Positions 50,891 to 59,569 of a DNA stretch of 64,000 bases are shown here, in pieces (the stretch's first letter is position 1; every line of letters begins with the position of its first letter). The position numbers and the translations under genes are program-made. The stretch comes from Promicromonospora thailandica (GTDB lineage Bacteria; Actinomycetota; Actinomycetes; Actinomycetales; Cellulomonadaceae). Where the stretch lies: positions 124,001 through 188,000 of the forward strand of contig NZ_JAMTCS010000012.1 of NCBI RefSeq assembly GCF_024171955.1. Reading direction: 5' to 3'. The notes under the pieces were generated by a model, which saw only the letters and a list, made by a program, of their open reading frames with translations, had not been told where the DNA came from and did not search any database.

Positions 50891-52228
50891 TCAGCTCGCC
50901 TGGTCGCCGAGGAGGTTCTTGGCGGCGGTGAAACCGAGCTCCAGGTCCGCGAGGACGTCCTCCACGTTCTCCAGACCCACCGCGAGGCGGACCAGGCCGG
51001 GCGTCACGCCCGACAGCGCCTGCTCCTCGGGGGTCAGCTGGGAGTGCGTGGTGGAGGCCGGGTGGATCACGAGCGAGCGGACGTCGCCGATGTTGGCCAC
51101 GTTCGAGTGCAGCTGCAGCGCGGAGACGAACGCCTGCCCCGCCTCGGCGCCGCCGTCGAGCTCGAACGCCAGCACCGCACCGGCGCCCCGGGGCGCGTAC
51201 TTCTGTGCGTTGCCGTACCACGGCGAGCTCGGTAGCCCCGCGTAGTGGACGCCGCGGACGTCGTCGCGCGCCTCGAGCCACTGGGCGACGTGCTGGGCGT
51301 TGGCGACGTGCCGCTCGATCCGCAGCGACAGCGTCTCCAGGCCCTGGGCCAGCAGGAACGCGTTGAACGGCGAGATCGCCGCGCCCAGGTCGCGCAGGAG
51401 CTGGACGCGCGCCTTGAGCACGAACGCCAGGTTGGCGCCCAGGGCGCCGTCGACGCCGAGGTCGCGGGCGAACACCAGGCCGTTGTAGCTCGGGTCCGGG
51501 GTGTTGAAGCCGGGGAACTTCTCCGGGTCGGCGCCGAAGTCGAAGCGACCGCCGTCGACGATCACACCGCCGATCGCGCTGCCGTGCCCGCCCAGATACT
51601 TGGTCGCGGAGTGGACCACGATGTCGGCGCCGTGCTCGAACGGGCGGATCAGGTACGGCGTGGCCACCGTGTTGTCGACGATGAGCGGCACGCCCGCCTC
51701 GTGCGCCGCGGCCGCGACGCCCTCGATGTCGAGCACGTCGGAGCGCGGGTTCGGGATGGTCTCGCCGAAGAACGCCTTGGTGTTCGGGCGGACCGCGGCG
51801 CGCCAGGCGTCGAGGTCGTGCGGGTCGTCGACGAACGTGGTCTCGATGCCGAACTTCGGCAGCGTGTGGTGCAGCAGGTTGTAGGTGCCGCCGTACAGGC
51901 TGGCGGACGCCACGACGTGGTCGCCGGCCTGCGCGAGGTTCAGGATCGCGAGCGACTCCGCGGCCTGGCCCGAGGCCACCAGCAGCGCGCCGACGCCGCC
52001 CTCGAGGCTGGCGATCCGGTCCTCCACCACCTGCTGCGTGGGGTTGCCGATGCGGGTGTAGATGGGGCCGAGGTCCTTCAGCGCGAACCGGTCGGCCGCG
52101 ACTCCGGCGTCGGGGAACACGAACGAGGTGGTCTGGTAGATCGGCAGGGCGCGGGCGCCCGTGGCGGGGTCGGGCTCCTGGCCCGCGTGGATCTGGCGGG
52201 TCTCGAACGACCACTGCGGCTGCGTCAT
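50891..52228 (-). CDS. metY: O-acetylhomoserine aminocarboxypropyltransferase (sulfhydrylase)
   Basis: A 445-residue PLP enzyme that makes homocysteine (or methionine) from O-acetylhomoserine and sulfide (or methanethiol). Motifs are FETRQIHAGQEPDPATGARA, YTRIGNPTQQVVEDRIASLE, ALLVASGQAAESLAILNLAQ, IVDNTVATPYLIRPFEHGAD and the PLP Lys in VHSATKYLGGHGSAIGG. The length (445) is typical for MetY rather than MetB/MetC. It is first in the metY-metX order on the minus strand, with a 457-bp upstream region shared with the NlpC/P60 gene. Confidence 0.95.
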   Translation of the reverse strand: MTQPQWSFETRQIHAGQEPDPATGARALPIYQTTSFVFPDAGVAADRFALKDLGPIYTRIGNPTQQVVEDRIASLEGGVGALLVASGQAAESLAILNLAQAGDHVVASASLYGGTYNLLHHTLPKFGIETTFVDDPHDLDAWRAAVRPNTKAFFGETIPNPRSDVLDIEGVAAAAHEAGVPLIVDNTVATPYLIRPFEHGADIVVHSATKYLGGHGSAIGGVIVDGGRFDFGADPEKFPGFNTPDPSYNGLVFARDLGVDGALGANLAFVLKARVQLLRDLGAAISPFNAFLLAQGLETLSLRIERHVANAQHVAQWLEARDDVRGVHYAGLPSSPWYGNAQKYAPRGAGAVLAFELDGGAEAGQAFVSALQLHSNVANIGDVRSLVIHPASTTHSQLTPEEQALSGVTPGLVRLAVGLENVEDVLADLELGFTAAKNLLGDQAS

Positions 52229-52685
52229 GGCTCTCCTGCTTCCTGTGGGGTGGTGCCTGGCGTCAAGCGGACTGGCATCTGGCGGACTGCATCTGGCGAA
52301 CGGGCAGAGACGTGCCGCGGCGTGCCCTCATGGGGCCTGCGCATCAGGAGGTGGGTCCGCGGCGGGGGACGGTGCGCACGCGGATGTCCGGCCGAGGTGG
52401 CCGAGGGCAGGCGAACGTGCGCTGGTTCAGCAACAACACATTCGACGAGTCATGGGTGAGACCGTAGACGGCCCCGGGCGGCCCCGAAACCCGTGTCTTG
52501 TATTTTGAGATGCGGAAATGAGACAGGACGGGCATCGCGGTGCCCTGGTGAGTCCTTGGCGGGCCGTTTGCCTTCCGGTCGCGCGATTCCACGACCCGGG
52601 TCACAGTGGTGCCGGTGACACCGGAGTGATTCACAGGATCTACGCAAGGCGACACGCCGACGACGCGTCGATCGGAAGGGGGATC
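52229..52685. promoter_or_regulatory. Divergent region metY / NlpC-P60
   Basis: A 457-bp region. On the minus strand it holds a 31-codon ORF (52344-52439) described separately. An AT-rich patch at 52496-52525 contains TTTTGAGA (52503-52510) and AAATGAGA (52516-52523), in which TGAGA repeats 13 bp apart, unusual for this GC content and a likely promoter/operator of metY. On the plus side, a hairpin-prone GTGGTGCCGGTGACACC stretch near 52599-52620 and a GGAAGGGGG ribosome site lie ahead of the NlpC/P60 gene. I see no recognisable SAM or c-di-AMP riboswitch core. Confidence 0.45.
52344..52439 (-). CDS. Candidate leader peptide upstream of metY
   Basis: A 31-codon ORF beginning GTG 52439: VLLLNQRTFACPRPPRPD, then IRVRTVPRRGPTS and a TGA. 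It contains a single Cys at position 11 and many Arg/Pro codons. It lies about 115 bp ahead of metY, downstream of the AT-rich promoter-like patch. A Cys-sensing or ribosome-stalling leader is possible, but no terminator hairpin is obvious after it. Confidence 0.35.
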   Translation of the reverse strand: MLLLNQRTFACPRPPRPDIRVRTVPRRGPTS

Positions 52686-54158
52686 ATGGGACAGGTACGG
52701 CACGGCCGGGGGTACGGCCACGGGCAGTCAGGCGGGCAGTCGGACGGGCACGGGCACGGGACCGTGCTCGTGCTCCGTGCGTTCGCCGCGGCGCTGCTCG
52801 CGCTCGGGCTGGTGATCCCCTGGGGTCCCGTCGCCAAGGCCGCACCGCCCGGTGACCCGGCGGGGGGCTCGTCGGCGTCGTCCGCCCCGTCGGACGAGCA
52901 GGCGCGGGCGGCGCGGGACGCCGTCGCCGCGGGCACCCTCGACGTCCGGCAGGCCGAGGCGGCGCTCCTCGCGCTCCGTGCGGCGCTCGACGAGGTGCGG
53001 GTGCGGGTGCAGGTCGCCGCGGCCGACCACGCGGAGGCGCAGCAGGCGGTCGAGGAGGCGCGGCGCGAGGTGGCCGCCGCCCGGGCCGCGGCCGACGAGG
53101 CGCGCGCCGGCGAGGAGGCGGCCCGCGCGAGCCTGGCCCAGGTGTACCGCGCCTCGGCGCACGACGACGGACTGGGCCCGCTCGGCGTGGCCCTGGAGGC
53201 CGGCTCGGTCCCGGACATGGTGGGGCGCAGTGCGGCCGAGCGTGCCGTGCAGCGCAAGCTCGGCGGGGCGCTGGCGGAGTACCAGGAGGCGCGCGCGGCG
53301 TCGGAGTCCGCCGACGCCCGGTGGACCGCGGCCAAGGAGCGCCGCGACGTCGCCGTGGCGCAGGCTCGGACGGCGTACGCCGCCGCGGAGGCCGCCGCCA
53401 CCGAGCTGGCGGAGCGGACCCGGGCCGCCGAGGTGCAGCGGCAGGCCCTCGTCGAACGGCTCGCGGTGCTGCGGCGGACCAGCGTGGAGATCGAGCGGCA
53501 GCGCGAGGAGGCCCGTGCCGCGGCCGAGGCGGCCGCCCGGGAGGCGGCGGCCCAGGCGGAGCTCGAGCGGCAGGAGCGGGCGCGCGAGGCGGCCGCGGCC
53601 GAGACGGCTCGGGAGCCGGACGGCGGTGGTGCGGACACGTCCGGCGCGTCGGACGGGGCCGGGGGCTCCGTCGAGCCCGCGCGAGACCGGCCGGTCCAGG
53701 AGCGGCCGGTCCAGGATCGGCCGGCGCAGGAGCGGCCGGCGCCGCCCGCCGTCGTCGTCCCGCCGACCTCCGGGGTCAGCAGCGGCTCGGCGGAGCGCGG
53801 CCTGGGCGCCGTCACGTGGGCGCGCGCCCGGATCGGGTCGCCCTACCGGCTCGGCGCGGCGGGTCCGACCCACTACGACTGCTCGGGGCTGACCATGATG
53901 TCGTGGGCGAGCCAGGGCGTGGACATCACGCGGACGTCGCGGTCGCAGTACCTGGCCGTCGGCAAGGTGGGCTACGGCGCCCTCCGGGCGGGTGACCTCA
54001 TCTTCTACGGGACGGACCCGGCGGACCCGTCGTCGATCTACCACGTGGCCATGTACGCGGGCGGCGGCACGATGGTCGAGGCGACGCTGCCCGGTCAGCC
54101 GCTCGCGGAGAACCCGCTGCGGCTCACGCACGCGATGCCCTACGCGGGCCGCCCGTGA
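52686..54158 (+). CDS. Secreted NlpC/P60 peptidoglycan endopeptidase with coiled-coil domain
   Basis: A 490-residue RipA/RpfB-like cell-wall hydrolase. The N-terminus is His/Gly-rich (HGRGYGHGQSGGQSDGHGHG) ahead of the signal peptide (LRAFAAALLALGLVIPWGPV, cleavage near AKA|A). Residues 60-340 are a long Ala/Glu/Arg coiled coil, then a Pro-rich linker with repeats of RPVQERP/RPVQDRP. The NlpC/P60 domain (about 375-490) carries C399 (HYDCSGLTMMSW) and H453 (IYHVAMYAGGG). It cleaves D-Glu to diaminopimelate-type bonds in stem peptides. ATG 52686 has a GGAAGGGGG site. Confidence 0.92.
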   Translation: MGQVRHGRGYGHGQSGGQSDGHGHGTVLVLRAFAAALLALGLVIPWGPVAKAAPPGDPAGGSSASSAPSDEQARAARDAVAAGTLDVRQAEAALLALRAALDEVRVRVQVAAADHAEAQQAVEEARREVAAARAAADEARAGEEAARASLAQVYRASAHDDGLGPLGVALEAGSVPDMVGRSAAERAVQRKLGGALAEYQEARAASESADARWTAAKERRDVAVAQARTAYAAAEAAATELAERTRAAEVQRQALVERLAVLRRTSVEIERQREEARAAAEAAAREAAAQAELERQERAREAAAAETAREPDGGGADTSGASDGAGGSVEPARDRPVQERPVQDRPAQERPAPPAVVVPPTSGVSSGSAERGLGAVTWARARIGSPYRLGAAGPTHYDCSGLTMMSWASQGVDITRTSRSQYLAVGKVGYGALRAGDLIFYGTDPADPSSIYHVAMYAGGGTMVEATLPGQPLAENPLRLTHAMPYAGRP

Positions 54159-54165
54159 CCCCGGA

Positions 54166-54213
54166 ACGTGGCAGACGCACAGGTCGCAGGAGCGGCCCGT
54201 GCGTCTGACACGT
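54166..54213. terminator. Inverted repeat between convergent NlpC/P60 and ppa
   Basis: ACGTG plus CAGACGCAC (54166-54180) pairs with GTGCGTCTG plus CACGT (54199-54213), with one mispair in the stem. It sits between the two convergent stops and is a likely shared terminator. Confidence 0.7.
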
Positions 54214-54227
54214 CAGGGGTGGGGCGT

Positions 54228-54728
54228 TCAGTGCTTGTCGTAGTAGCCCGTGTCCTTGGCGCGCTGGATCGAGCGGACGATCTCCGCCTCGGCGTCCGCG
54301 CGGCCCACCCAGTGGGCGCCCTCGACGGACTTGCCGGGCTCCAGGTCCTTGTAGACCTCGAAGAAGTGCTGGATCTCCAGGCGGTGGAAGTCCGAGACGT
54401 CGTCGATGTCCTGGCGCCACGCCGCGCGCTGGTCACCCGTCGGCACGCACAGCACCTTGTCGTCGCCGCCGGCCTCGTCGCGCATGCGGAACATGCCCAG
54501 GGCGCGGCACCGGATCAGGCAGCCGGGGAACGTGGGCTCCTCCAGCAGGACCAGGGCGTCCAGCGGGTCGCCGTCCTCGCCGAGGGTGTCCTCGATGAAG
54601 CCGTAGTCGTCGGGGTAGCGCGTCGAGGTGAAGAGCATGCGGTCGAGGCGGATGCGTCCGGTCTCGTGATCCACCTCGTACTTGTTCCGCTGACCCTTGG
54701 GGATCTCGATCGTGACGTCGAACTCCAC
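54228..54728 (-). CDS. ppa: Inorganic pyrophosphatase
   Basis: A 166-residue family I soluble pyrophosphatase. The signature [20 protein letters not shown] contains the metal-binding Asp residues (D-G-D-P-L-D). [20 protein letters not shown] is at the N-terminus and [19 protein letters not shown] near the end. It pulls biosynthetic reactions by hydrolysing PPi in the cytoplasm. It is divergent from dacB, as in M. tuberculosis (Rv3628 next to Rv3627c). Confidence 0.97.
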   Translation of the reverse strand: MEFDVTIEIPKGQRNKYEVDHETGRIRLDRMLFTSTRYPDDYGFIEDTLGEDGDPLDALVLLEEPTFPGCLIRCRALGMFRMRDEAGGDDKVLCVPTGDQRAAWRQDIDDVSDFHRLEIQHFFEVYKDLEPGKSVEGAHWVGRADAEAEIVRSIQRAKDTGYYDKH

Positions 54729-55004
54729 GCCGATGTGCTCCAGTTCTGGTGATGAGGACGCCGAAGTGTCTTACCGCGGCGGCGGCCGTGCGCCCGTCCA
54801 GTGTGCCATGCGAGGTGTGCTCTGACCGGTGGCTGTGGTCAGGACCACTCCGGTGTGTTCGGCATAATTCGCAGCGGGCGTCTCGCGCGCGTCGTCGCGC
54901 GCGAGCGGGTGAAATTTCCCGTGCACCGTCGTCGCCGTACCGTCGCCGGGTTTGCCGCGACTAGAGTTGGCGATGGCTCTTACGTGACGATCGAGAGGAT
55001 GCCC

Positions 55005-56447
55005 ATGGAGTGGGGGTTGCGCTCCGGCGCTGCCGTCGCCGCGGTCGTCGCAGTGTTCGGTGGGTACCTGGTCGCCGACGCGTTCGACATGATCCCCGGC
55101 ATGCTCACCACGGCGGAGCCGTGGCCCGAGCCGGCGCCCTTCCCGACGGCGCCCGGCGCCGTCGAGGGCCCCGCCCCCGCGGCGCTCCTGAGCGGCTTGC
55201 CCGCCGACGCCCCGGTGCCGGACAGCGTGGAGATGCAGCGCCTCGTGTCCGGCCTCGCCGACGACAAGCGGCTCGGCTCCCGTGTCGGCGTCATGGTGGC
55301 CGACGCGGCGACGGGCGAGGTGCTCGGCTCCGCCAGCCCGGACAAGCTGATGACCCCCGCCTCCACGCAGAAGCTGTTCACCGGCGTCGCGTCGCTCGCG
55401 TCGACCCCGGCGGACACCACGCTGGACACGCGGGCCGTCCTCGTCGACGACGACACGGTGGTGCTGGTGGGCGGCGGCGACATGATGCTCGCCGCAGGGC
55501 ACGGCGACCCCGACGCGGTCAACGGCCGGGCCGGCCTCGCCGACCTCGCGCAGCAGGTCGCCGCCAAGCTCAAGGTCGCCGGCACCACCGAGGTGCGGGT
55601 CGCGCTCGACGACACCCTCTTCACGGGTGACCAGATCGCCCCGACCGTGGCGAGCCCGGACATCGCGGCCGGCTACATCGCGCCCGTCTCCTCGCTCGGC
55701 ATCAACGTGGGTCTGCTCTCCGACGAGTACGGCGACAACGGCCCGCGCGCGTCCGACCCCGGCCGGTACGCGGCGGAGGCCTTCGCGGCGGCCCTGGAGA
55801 ACGAGGGGCTCACGACGGCGGACGCCGTGGTGGACGAGACCGCGCCGGACGACGCGCGGGTGCTCGGCGAGGTCAGCTCGGCACCGCTCGCCGAGGTGGT
55901 CGGGTTCGCGATGCAGTACTCGGACAACACGATCACCGAGGTGCTCGGCCGCCTCGTCGCCGTCGAGGCCGGCCTGCCCGGGTCGAACGACGGCGCCACG
56001 CAGGCCGTGATCGCGAGCGCGAAGCGGCTCGGCGTCGACATGACCGGGGCCCGGCTGCGGGACTGCTCGGGGCTCGGCGACGGCTCGTACCTCAGTGCGC
56101 AGCAGCTGACGGACCTGCTCGAGGTCATGGTCGACCCGGCGCACCCGGAGCTGCGCAGCGAGGCGGTCGGCATGCCGGTCGCCGGCCTGTCCGGCACGCT
56201 CGACAGCGCCCACGGCCGGTTCACGGGCGACAACGAAGCACGCGGCCTGGCCCGCGCCAAGACGGGCAGCCTGCCCAAGGTGCGGGCGCTCGCCGGGACG
56301 GTGGTCACCGCCGACGACCGGCTCCTGGTCTTCTCGATCCTGGCCGACGCGATCCCGGCCGACCGGACCGTCGGCGCCACCTGGATCTACGACGACTTCG
56401 TGGGCCGGCTCGCGGCCTACGGGTCGGCCCCCGCCCAGGACGGCTGA
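55005..56447 (+). CDS. dacB: D-alanyl-D-alanine carboxypeptidase/endopeptidase (PBP4 family)
   Basis: A 480-residue exported low-molecular-weight PBP. An N-terminal membrane anchor/signal (SGAAVAAVVAVFGGYLVADA) is followed by the S13 family motifs: nucleophile S-x-x-K in MTPASTQKLFTG, S-x-N in MQYSDNTITEVLGR, and KTG in RAKTGSLPKV. It trims or cleaves peptidoglycan cross-links. ATG 55005 is preferred over 54999 because GAGAGG at 54993-54998 is properly spaced. It begins the conserved dacB to fol block. Confidence 0.93.
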   Translation: MEWGLRSGAAVAAVVAVFGGYLVADAFDMIPGMLTTAEPWPEPAPFPTAPGAVEGPAPAALLSGLPADAPVPDSVEMQRLVSGLADDKRLGSRVGVMVADAATGEVLGSASPDKLMTPASTQKLFTGVASLASTPADTTLDTRAVLVDDDTVVLVGGGDMMLAAGHGDPDAVNGRAGLADLAQQVAAKLKVAGTTEVRVALDDTLFTGDQIAPTVASPDIAAGYIAPVSSLGINVGLLSDEYGDNGPRASDPGRYAAEAFAAALENEGLTTADAVVDETAPDDARVLGEVSSAPLAEVVGFAMQYSDNTITEVLGRLVAVEAGLPGSNDGATQAVIASAKRLGVDMTGARLRDCSGLGDGSYLSAQQLTDLLEVMVDPAHPELRSEAVGMPVAGLSGTLDSAHGRFTGDNEARGLARAKTGSLPKVRALAGTVVTADDRLLVFSILADAIPADRTVGATWIYDDFVGRLAAYGSAPAQDG

Positions 56448-56480
56448 CGCGGCACCGGCCGGGACCGTTACCGTGGTCCG

Positions 56481-57560
56481 GTGACCCAGGCCTCCCTCGC
56501 CCCGCAGGTCGTCGACTGGACGGCGGCAGCCCAGATCGCGGGCCGGCTCGCGCCGCCCGGGCCGCAGGCGCCGCGCGAGGAGCTCGCCGCCCTGGTGAGC
56601 GGGCTGCGCGACGCGGCGGGGGACGCCGTCGGCCACGTGCTGGAGACCACCCGCATGCTGCCCCCCGGCGGTGCGGGCGACGCACTGAGCCCCGTCGCCG
56701 TGGTGGACCGCGCGAGCTGGGCCCGCGCCAACACGCAGTCCATGGCCGTGATGACCGAGGGCCTCGGGGCGATCGTCGCGGAGGTCTCGCGCAGCGCCAC
56801 GTCCACCGCCGCGCAGCTCGCCGGCGCGGCCGAGATCGGTGCGGTGCTCGCGCTGCTCAGCGGTCGCGTCCTGGGCCAGTACGACCCCTACTCCGGGCCC
56901 GGGCGGCTGCTCCTGGTGGCGCCCAACGTGCTGCAGGCGGAGCGCGCGATGCGTGTTCCCGCGCGCGACTTCCGGCTCTGGGTGTGCCTGCACGAGCAGA
57001 CGCACGCCCTGCAGTTCGCGGCCGCACCCTGGCTCTCGGAGCACCTCAGCGGGCGCACCCGGCACCTCGTGGCGGGCATGGCGCGCACGTCCGCCGAGCT
57101 GGCCAGGGCGCGGTTCGACAAGAAGCTCGTGGCGATCGGACGGTCGGTGCGCGACGCCCTGCGGGGCCAGGGCGGAACCCTCGTGGACGGGATGCTCACG
57201 CACGAGCAGAAGGCGGAGCTCGCCGACATCACCGCCGTCATGGCCCTGCTGGAGGGGCACGCCGACGTGATGATGGACGCCGTCGGCCCGCGCGTGGTGC
57301 CGTCGGTGCGGCGCATCCGCGCCCGGTTCGAGCGGCGGCGCGACGGCGAGGGGCGGGCCACCTTCGACGTCGTGGTGCAGAAGCTGCTCGGCATGGACGC
57401 CAAGCTCGCGCAGTACCGGGACGGGGCCGCGTTCGTGCGGTCCGTGGAGCGGGCGGTCGGCCGCGACGGCCTGAACGCGGTGTGGGCCGCCCCCGAGAAC
57501 CTGCCGAACGCGCGCGAGATCGCCGACGCCCGCGCCTGGGTGCGCCGGGTGCACGGATGA
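56481..57560 (+). CDS. DUF2342 zinc-dependent metalloprotease-like protein
   Basis: A 359-residue protein of the actinobacterial DUF2342 family, often annotated as F420-biosynthesis-associated or putative zinc hydrolase. The zinc motif HEQTH is at residues 171-175 in WVCLHEQTHALQF, with a downstream Glu in LLEGHADVMMDAVGP as third ligand candidate. No signal peptide is seen. Its place between dacB and tilS is conserved in actinobacteria (Rv3626c in M. tuberculosis). GTG 56481 is the start. Confidence 0.9.
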   Translation: MTQASLAPQVVDWTAAAQIAGRLAPPGPQAPREELAALVSGLRDAAGDAVGHVLETTRMLPPGGAGDALSPVAVVDRASWARANTQSMAVMTEGLGAIVAEVSRSATSTAAQLAGAAEIGAVLALLSGRVLGQYDPYSGPGRLLLVAPNVLQAERAMRVPARDFRLWVCLHEQTHALQFAAAPWLSEHLSGRTRHLVAGMARTSAELARARFDKKLVAIGRSVRDALRGQGGTLVDGMLTHEQKAELADITAVMALLEGHADVMMDAVGPRVVPSVRRIRARFERRRDGEGRATFDVVVQKLLGMDAKLAQYRDGAAFVRSVERAVGRDGLNAVWAAPENLPNAREIADARAWVRRVHG

Positions 57561-57598
57561 GCACGGCGGTGGCGGTCCCGGTGCGCGGGGCGCGCTGA
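57557..57598 (+). CDS. Possible 13-residue bridging ORF before tilS
   Basis: ATG 57557 overlaps the metalloprotease stop (ATGA) and encodes [13 protein letters not shown], ending 1 bp before the tilS GTG. It may carry ribosomes to tilS, which has no clear Shine-Dalgarno of its own. Confidence 0.25.
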   Translation: MSTAVAVPVRGAR

Positions 57599-57599
57599 C

Positions 57600-58817
57600 G
57601 TGGCCCGGGTCGACCCCGCCGTCGCCGCGGCCCGCAACGCCGTGCGGGCGGTGCTCGCGGAGCTGGGACCGGACGACCTCGTGCTGGTGGCCTGCTCCGG
57701 CGGCGCGGACAGCCTGGCGCTCGCCGCGGCCACGGCGTACGAGGCCGGGCGGGTCGGCCGGTCCGTCCGGTCCCGCGGGTACGCCGTGCGGGCCGGCGCG
57801 GTGATCGTGGACCACGGCCTGCAGCCAGGCTCCGCCGAGGTCGCCGCCCGCGCGGCAGCCCGCTGCGAGGCCCTGGGCCTGGCGCCGGTGCTGATCCGCC
57901 GAGCCGCCTGGCCCGCCGGCGCCTCCGCCGGCTCCGCCTCCGGCTCCGCCGCCGGCGAACGTAGGGATCGTCGGTCTCTGGGCGCTGATGCGGCGATGAA
58001 CCCTACGTTCGGCGCCGCCGGGCCGGAGGGGGCCGCGCGGGAGGCTCGGTATCGGGCGATCACAGAGAGTGCTCAGGAGAGCGGGGCGCGGCTCGTGCTG
58101 CTCGGGCACACCCTCGACGACCAGGCCGAACAGGTGCTGCTCGGGCTCGCCCGCGGCGCCGGCGCCCGGTCGCTGGCCGGCATGCCCCGCGAGCGCGGCA
58201 TCTTCCGCCGCCCGTTCCTCGGCCTCCGGCGCGCGCAGACCGAGGCCGTGTGCGCGGCACTGGGCCTGGAGTTCTGGACCGACCCCACCAACCTCGCGCC
58301 GCCCGCCGGACCCCGCCCGGAGGAGGGCGCGGCGGGTGTGGCGTTCGTCCCACTGCGATCCCGCGTCCGCGCCCACGTGCTCCCCGCGCTCGAGGACACC
58401 CTGGGTCCCGGCGTGGCCGAGGCCCTCGGGCGCACCGCCGACCAGCTGCGCGACGACGCCGACCTGCTGGACACCCTGGCGTCCGACCTCCTGGCACGGG
58501 CACGCCGGGAGCCGGACACCCCGGAACCCGGCCTCGACCTGGACGTCGCCGTCCTCGAGGACGCCCATCGCGCGGTGCGCCGGCGGGCGCTGCGGCTCGC
58601 GGCGCTCGCGGCCGGCTGCCCGCCCACGGACACCACCGCACGGCACGTCGAGGCGCTGGACGCGCTCGTCGTGGCGTGGGCCGGTCAGGGCCCCGTGCAC
58701 CTGCCCGGCGGCGCACGAGCCCGTCGCGCGTGTGGCAGGCTTTTCCTGCGCGCCGCGCCGACCGGAACCCCGGACGGCCCGGGCGGCGTCCGTCCCCCCA
58801 GCACAACTCAGGAGTGA
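57600..58817 (+). CDS. tilS: tRNA(Ile)-lysidine synthetase, with an in-frame repeat insertion
   Basis: A 405-residue PP-loop ATPase that converts C34 of tRNA-Ile(CAU) to lysidine, essential for AUA decoding. The P-loop motif SGGADS is at residues 33-38 ([14 protein letters not shown]), followed by [14 protein letters not shown]. The [20 protein letters not shown] motif confirms the family. Between them, at about residues 105-142, is a Ser/Gly/Ala-rich stretch followed by [20 protein letters not shown]. The latter is encoded by the palindromic repeat at 57956-58011, inserted without breaking the frame. GTG 57600 is the start; hpt follows after 3 bp. Confidence 0.93.
   Translation: MARVDPAVAAARNAVRAVLAELGPDDLVLVACSGGADSLALAAATAYEAGRVGRSVRSRGYAVRAGAVIVDHGLQPGSAEVAARAAARCEALGLAPVLIRRAAWPAGASAGSASGSAAGERRDRRSLGADAAMNPTFGAAGPEGAAREARYRAITESAQESGARLVLLGHTLDDQAEQVLLGLARGAGARSLAGMPRERGIFRRPFLGLRRAQTEAVCAALGLEFWTDPTNLAPPAGPRPEEGAAGVAFVPLRSRVRAHVLPALEDTLGPGVAEALGRTADQLRDDADLLDTLASDLLARARREPDTPEPGLDLDVAVLEDAHRAVRRRALRLAALAAGCPPTDTTARHVEALDALVVAWAGQGPVHLPGGARARRACGRLFLRAAPTGTPDGPGGVRPPSTTQE
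57956..58011. repeat. Palindromic repeat copy inside tilS
   Basis: CGAACGTAGGG (57956-57966) and CCCTACGTTCG (58001-58011) are exact inverted arms; inner parts pair imperfectly. The core matches the element at 38097-38156. The sequence is read in frame within tilS. Confidence 0.88.
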
Positions 58818-58820
58818 CCC

Positions 58821-59375
58821 GTGGACCAGTCCGACGTCGGCCCCGACCTCGCAGAGGTCCTGCTCACCGAGGAGCAGCTCACCAAGAAGCTGGACGAGAT
58901 GGCGGCGCAGATCGACGCCGACTACGCGGGCAAGGACCTGCTCCTGGTGGGTGTCCTCAAGGGTGCGGTCATGGTCATGGCGGACCTGTCGCGGCGCCTG
59001 CACCACCCGGTCCAGATGGACTGGATGGCGGTGTCGTCCTACGGCTCGGGCACCAAGTCGTCCGGCGTCGTGCGCATCCTGATGGACCTCCGCTCCGACC
59101 TCACCGGGCGCAACGTCCTCATCGTCGAGGACATCATCGACTCGGGCCTCACGCTGTCGTGGCTGGTCTCGAACCTGCGCTCGCGGGGCCCGGAGTCCGT
59201 GGAGATCGCCTCGATGCTGCGCAAGCCCGACGCGGCGCAGGCCGACGTCGACGTGAAGTACCTCGGGTACGACATCCCGAACGAGTTCGTGGTCGGCTAC
59301 GGCCTCGACTACGCGGAGAACTATCGGAACCTGCCGTTCGTTGCCACCTTGGCACCGCACGTCTACGGGGGCTGA
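58821..59375 (+). CDS. hpt: Hypoxanthine phosphoribosyltransferase
   Basis: A 184-residue purine-salvage enzyme that converts hypoxanthine or guanine plus PRPP to IMP or GMP. Motifs are LLVGVLKGAVMVMADLSR (PPi loop), SSYGSGTKSSG (flexible loop) and the PRPP-binding VLIVEDIIDSGLTLSWL. GTG 58821 follows tilS by 3 bp with AGGAGTGA as ribosome site. Order tilS-hpt-ftsH is conserved in actinobacteria and many Firmicutes. Confidence 0.96.
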   Translation: MDQSDVGPDLAEVLLTEEQLTKKLDEMAAQIDADYAGKDLLLVGVLKGAVMVMADLSRRLHHPVQMDWMAVSSYGSGTKSSGVVRILMDLRSDLTGRNVLIVEDIIDSGLTLSWLVSNLRSRGPESVEIASMLRKPDAAQADVDVKYLGYDIPNEFVVGYGLDYAENYRNLPFVATLAPHVYGG

Positions 59376-59536
59376 CAGGCCCGCCCTGCCCAGCCTCGCC
59401 CCGACGCCGCGAGTGCCCGTCCCGGGCGGTTCGTCACGTCTGGGCGAGGTGCCGCCCAGACATCGCATGCTCTGGGCGAACACTCGGGGCTCCTCTCAGG
59501 GAGACCATGTAGTTTCGACGGACACATACTGCGCGA

Positions 59537-59569
59537 GCGGAGGGAAACGGGGCTCGGTCCCCGTCGCCG
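59537..59569 (+). promoter_or_regulatory. ftsH leader: Shine-Dalgarno separated from ATG by a hairpin
   Basis: The only strong ribosome site, AGCGGAGGGAAA (59537-59548), lies over 20 nt from ATG 59570. Between them CGGGG (59548-59552) and CCCCG (59559-59563) form a stem with a CTCGGT loop, which would shorten the effective distance or serve as a control point. Confidence 0.4.

Noticed and set aside
52229-52500. SAM-type riboswitch upstream of metY
   Set aside because: I looked for the SAM-II and SAM-IV core patterns on the minus strand and could not identify them; a covariance-model search would settle it.
52510-52685. c-di-AMP (ydaO-type) riboswitch before the NlpC/P60 gene
   Set aside because: Such elements precede many actinobacterial NlpC/P60 genes, but the conserved core was not recognisable here.
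54771-59483. Open frame of 1570 codons on the minus strand opposite dacB to hpt
   Set aside because: Same reasoning: all plus-strand genes there have family motifs and conserved order, and the antisense protein is low-complexity.
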